Shown here: piece after piece, positions 63,194-64,000 of the stretch | Numbering within the stretch: position 1 is the first letter of the stretch | How the letters are laid out: every line of letters starts with the position of its first letter | NCBI GenBank assembly: GCA_000597885.1 | Contig: CP004371.1 | Location: forward strand, 6,143,501 to 6,207,500 | Source of the DNA: Flammeovirgaceae bacterium 311 | GTDB taxonomy: Bacteria > Bacteroidota > Bacteroidia > Cytophagales > Cyclobacteriaceae | DNA: 64,000 bases | Reading direction: 5' to 3' | Position numbers and translations under genes: made by a program | The notes under the pieces: generated by a model | What the model was told of the DNA's origin: nothing | What the model saw: only the letters and a program-made list of their open reading frames with translations | Database searches by the model: none

Positions 63194-64000
63194 TTAATGG
63201 TTCCGGTCATACCCCCGGTCATTGTCAAACCTGTCGCCCCTGTTGCCATAGTCGTCGGGGTTGGAGCCGCCTGCATTGCCTCTGTTCCATCTGCTGCCTC
63301 CATGGTTGTTGTAATCCCCTAAATAATCACGATTCCGGTCGGAGCCACCATAGTTGCTACTGCCACCGAAGCTTTGCCTTCTGTCACGGTCAAAGTCACC
63401 GCCTCTGTTTGAATTGCCGCCACGGTTCCTGTCATCATCAAATCCGCCACCCCTATTATCAGGGTTGTCCCAGTTTCTGCCCCGATCATCATCTCTTCTC
63501 ATGTTGGTGTTATCGCCATCTCCAGAATGTCTGTCCCGGTAGGAATTACCACTACTGTAGTTAAAGGAGCCGAAGTCCTGACTGCCCTGGTATCCGCCAC
63601 CTATATTCCTGTTTCTGTCCTGGCTGCCGCCACCATAGTTGCCGCCGCCTCCGGAATTGTTGCCGCCCCCGAAGCCAGCACGACCTCCCTGGTTGCCATA
63701 GCCACCCTGGTCACTCCTGCCATAGTCTGAGTTGCCCCAGTCCTGATTGCGGCCGGCACCACGATTCATGTCGCCTCCTCCATAGTTACCGCTCATTCCG
63801 CCGCCAAAGTTAGGGCGGTCATAAAATGTTCCTCCATAGCCGCGATCTCCTCTGTTCGAATAATCTCTGTTGCGGTTATCATCACCCCGGCCTCTGTTCT
63901 GATAGTCTCTGTTGCTTCTCATATCATCATCATTCCGGTTGTAAGGCTGGTTCTGACTTCCAGACTGGCCCGGTCTATCCCAGTTGTCCTGGTTGTAGGC
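63194..64000 (-). CDS. Gly/Asn/Asp/Arg-rich low-complexity protein, 5' end outside window
   Basis: An open frame from the right edge (64000) to the TAA at 63194, 268 codons visible; an ATG at 63922 is internal because the 26 codons before it are in the same frame and of the same composition (AYNQDNWDRPGQ). The whole visible part is repeats of Gly, Asn, Asp, Arg, Tyr and Ser with RGG-like motifs (NRGGDFDRD, NRGGGFDDD). Disordered and likely RNA- or surface-interacting; a folded N-terminal domain may lie upstream. Confidence 0.7.
   Translation of the reverse strand, partial: AYNQDNWDRPGQSGSQNQPYNRNDDDMRSNRDYQNRGRGDDNRNRDYSNRGDRGYGGTFYDRPNFGGGMSGNYGGGDMNRGAGRNQDWGNSDYGRSDQGGYGNQGGRAGFGGGNNSGGGGNYGGGSQDRNRNIGGGYQGSQDFGSFNYSSGNSYRDRHSGDGDNTNMRRDDDRGRNWDNPDNRGGGFDDDRNRGGNSNRGGDFDRDRRQSFGGSSNYGGSDRNRDYLGDYNNHGGSRWNRGNAGGSNPDDYGNRGDRFDNDRGYDRNH

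Overview
The window looks like a chromosomal segment of a Bacteroidota bacterium, most likely of the order Cytophagales. Evidence: a SusC/SusD polysaccharide utilisation locus, a type IX secretion C-terminal sorting domain, families largely confined to this phylum (DUF5683, DUF4835, the Rpb6-like omega subunit), an LDH-like malate dehydrogenase, and promoter-like TTTG-N19-TAnnTTTG elements with weak or absent Shine-Dalgarno sequences. I saw no tRNA, rRNA, CRISPR array, prophage or transposase.

Layout. 1-5.4 kb: a partial membrane/coiled-coil gene, two methyltransferases, apaG, ung and two tandem signal peptidase I genes. 5.4-9.2 kb (minus strand): a tight operon of MBL hydrolase, parA, parB, DUF5683 membrane protein and dapB, leading into the lepB pair; it joins chromosome partitioning, lysine/peptidoglycan precursor synthesis and signal peptide processing. 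9.3-15.8 kb: an oligopeptide-binding lipoprotein, a DUF2490 protein, an SLC13 permease, a methyltransferase, a GreA/GreB-like protein and a membrane-anchored acidic protein. 16.3-21.7 kb: an amidase carrying a truncated DUF1697 segment in frame, an SDR/DUF2867 protein, and a BlaI-M56 sensor pair whose sensor may be frameshifted.

22.0-40.6 kb is the main functional island, a starch/maltodextrin utilisation locus. It has a one-component beta-propeller/Y_Y_Y/HTH regulator, then SusC, SusD, a small lipoprotein, a secreted protein, a SusE/F-type starch-binding lipoprotein with duplicated modules, a GH31 alpha-glucosidase, a SusA-like GH13 and a large GH13 with a T9SS tail. Surface binding, import, extracellular cleavage and periplasmic cleavage are all represented. 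Intra-operon hairpins probably tune expression of the distal genes.

40.7-49.9 kb holds mostly single metabolic genes (aldo/keto reductase, nagA, MBL protein, polysaccharide deacetylase, YciI-like, beta-barrel protein, mdh), an AT-rich orphan gene, a cyclic-nucleotide-binding protein and tilS. 50.0-57.2 kb is a conserved envelope/housekeeping operon (OstA-like, bamD, rpoZ, coaBC, DUF4835, small protein, recN), followed by a PL14-like protein. 58-64 kb holds a TetR regulator and alpha/beta hydrolase with matching palindromic operators, small envelope proteins, an ATP-grasp enzyme and the end of a Gly/Asn/Asp/Arg-rich low-complexity protein.

The most notable non-genic signals are two families of palindromic repeats: GTCGATGC-type elements at 44.7, 44.8 and 58.2 kb, and AATTAATT-core hairpins at 2.9 and 37.7 kb. 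I found no clear candidate for a wholly new multi-gene system. The best leads are these repeats, the amidase fusion, the TetR/hydrolase control module and the regulatory region of the starch locus.
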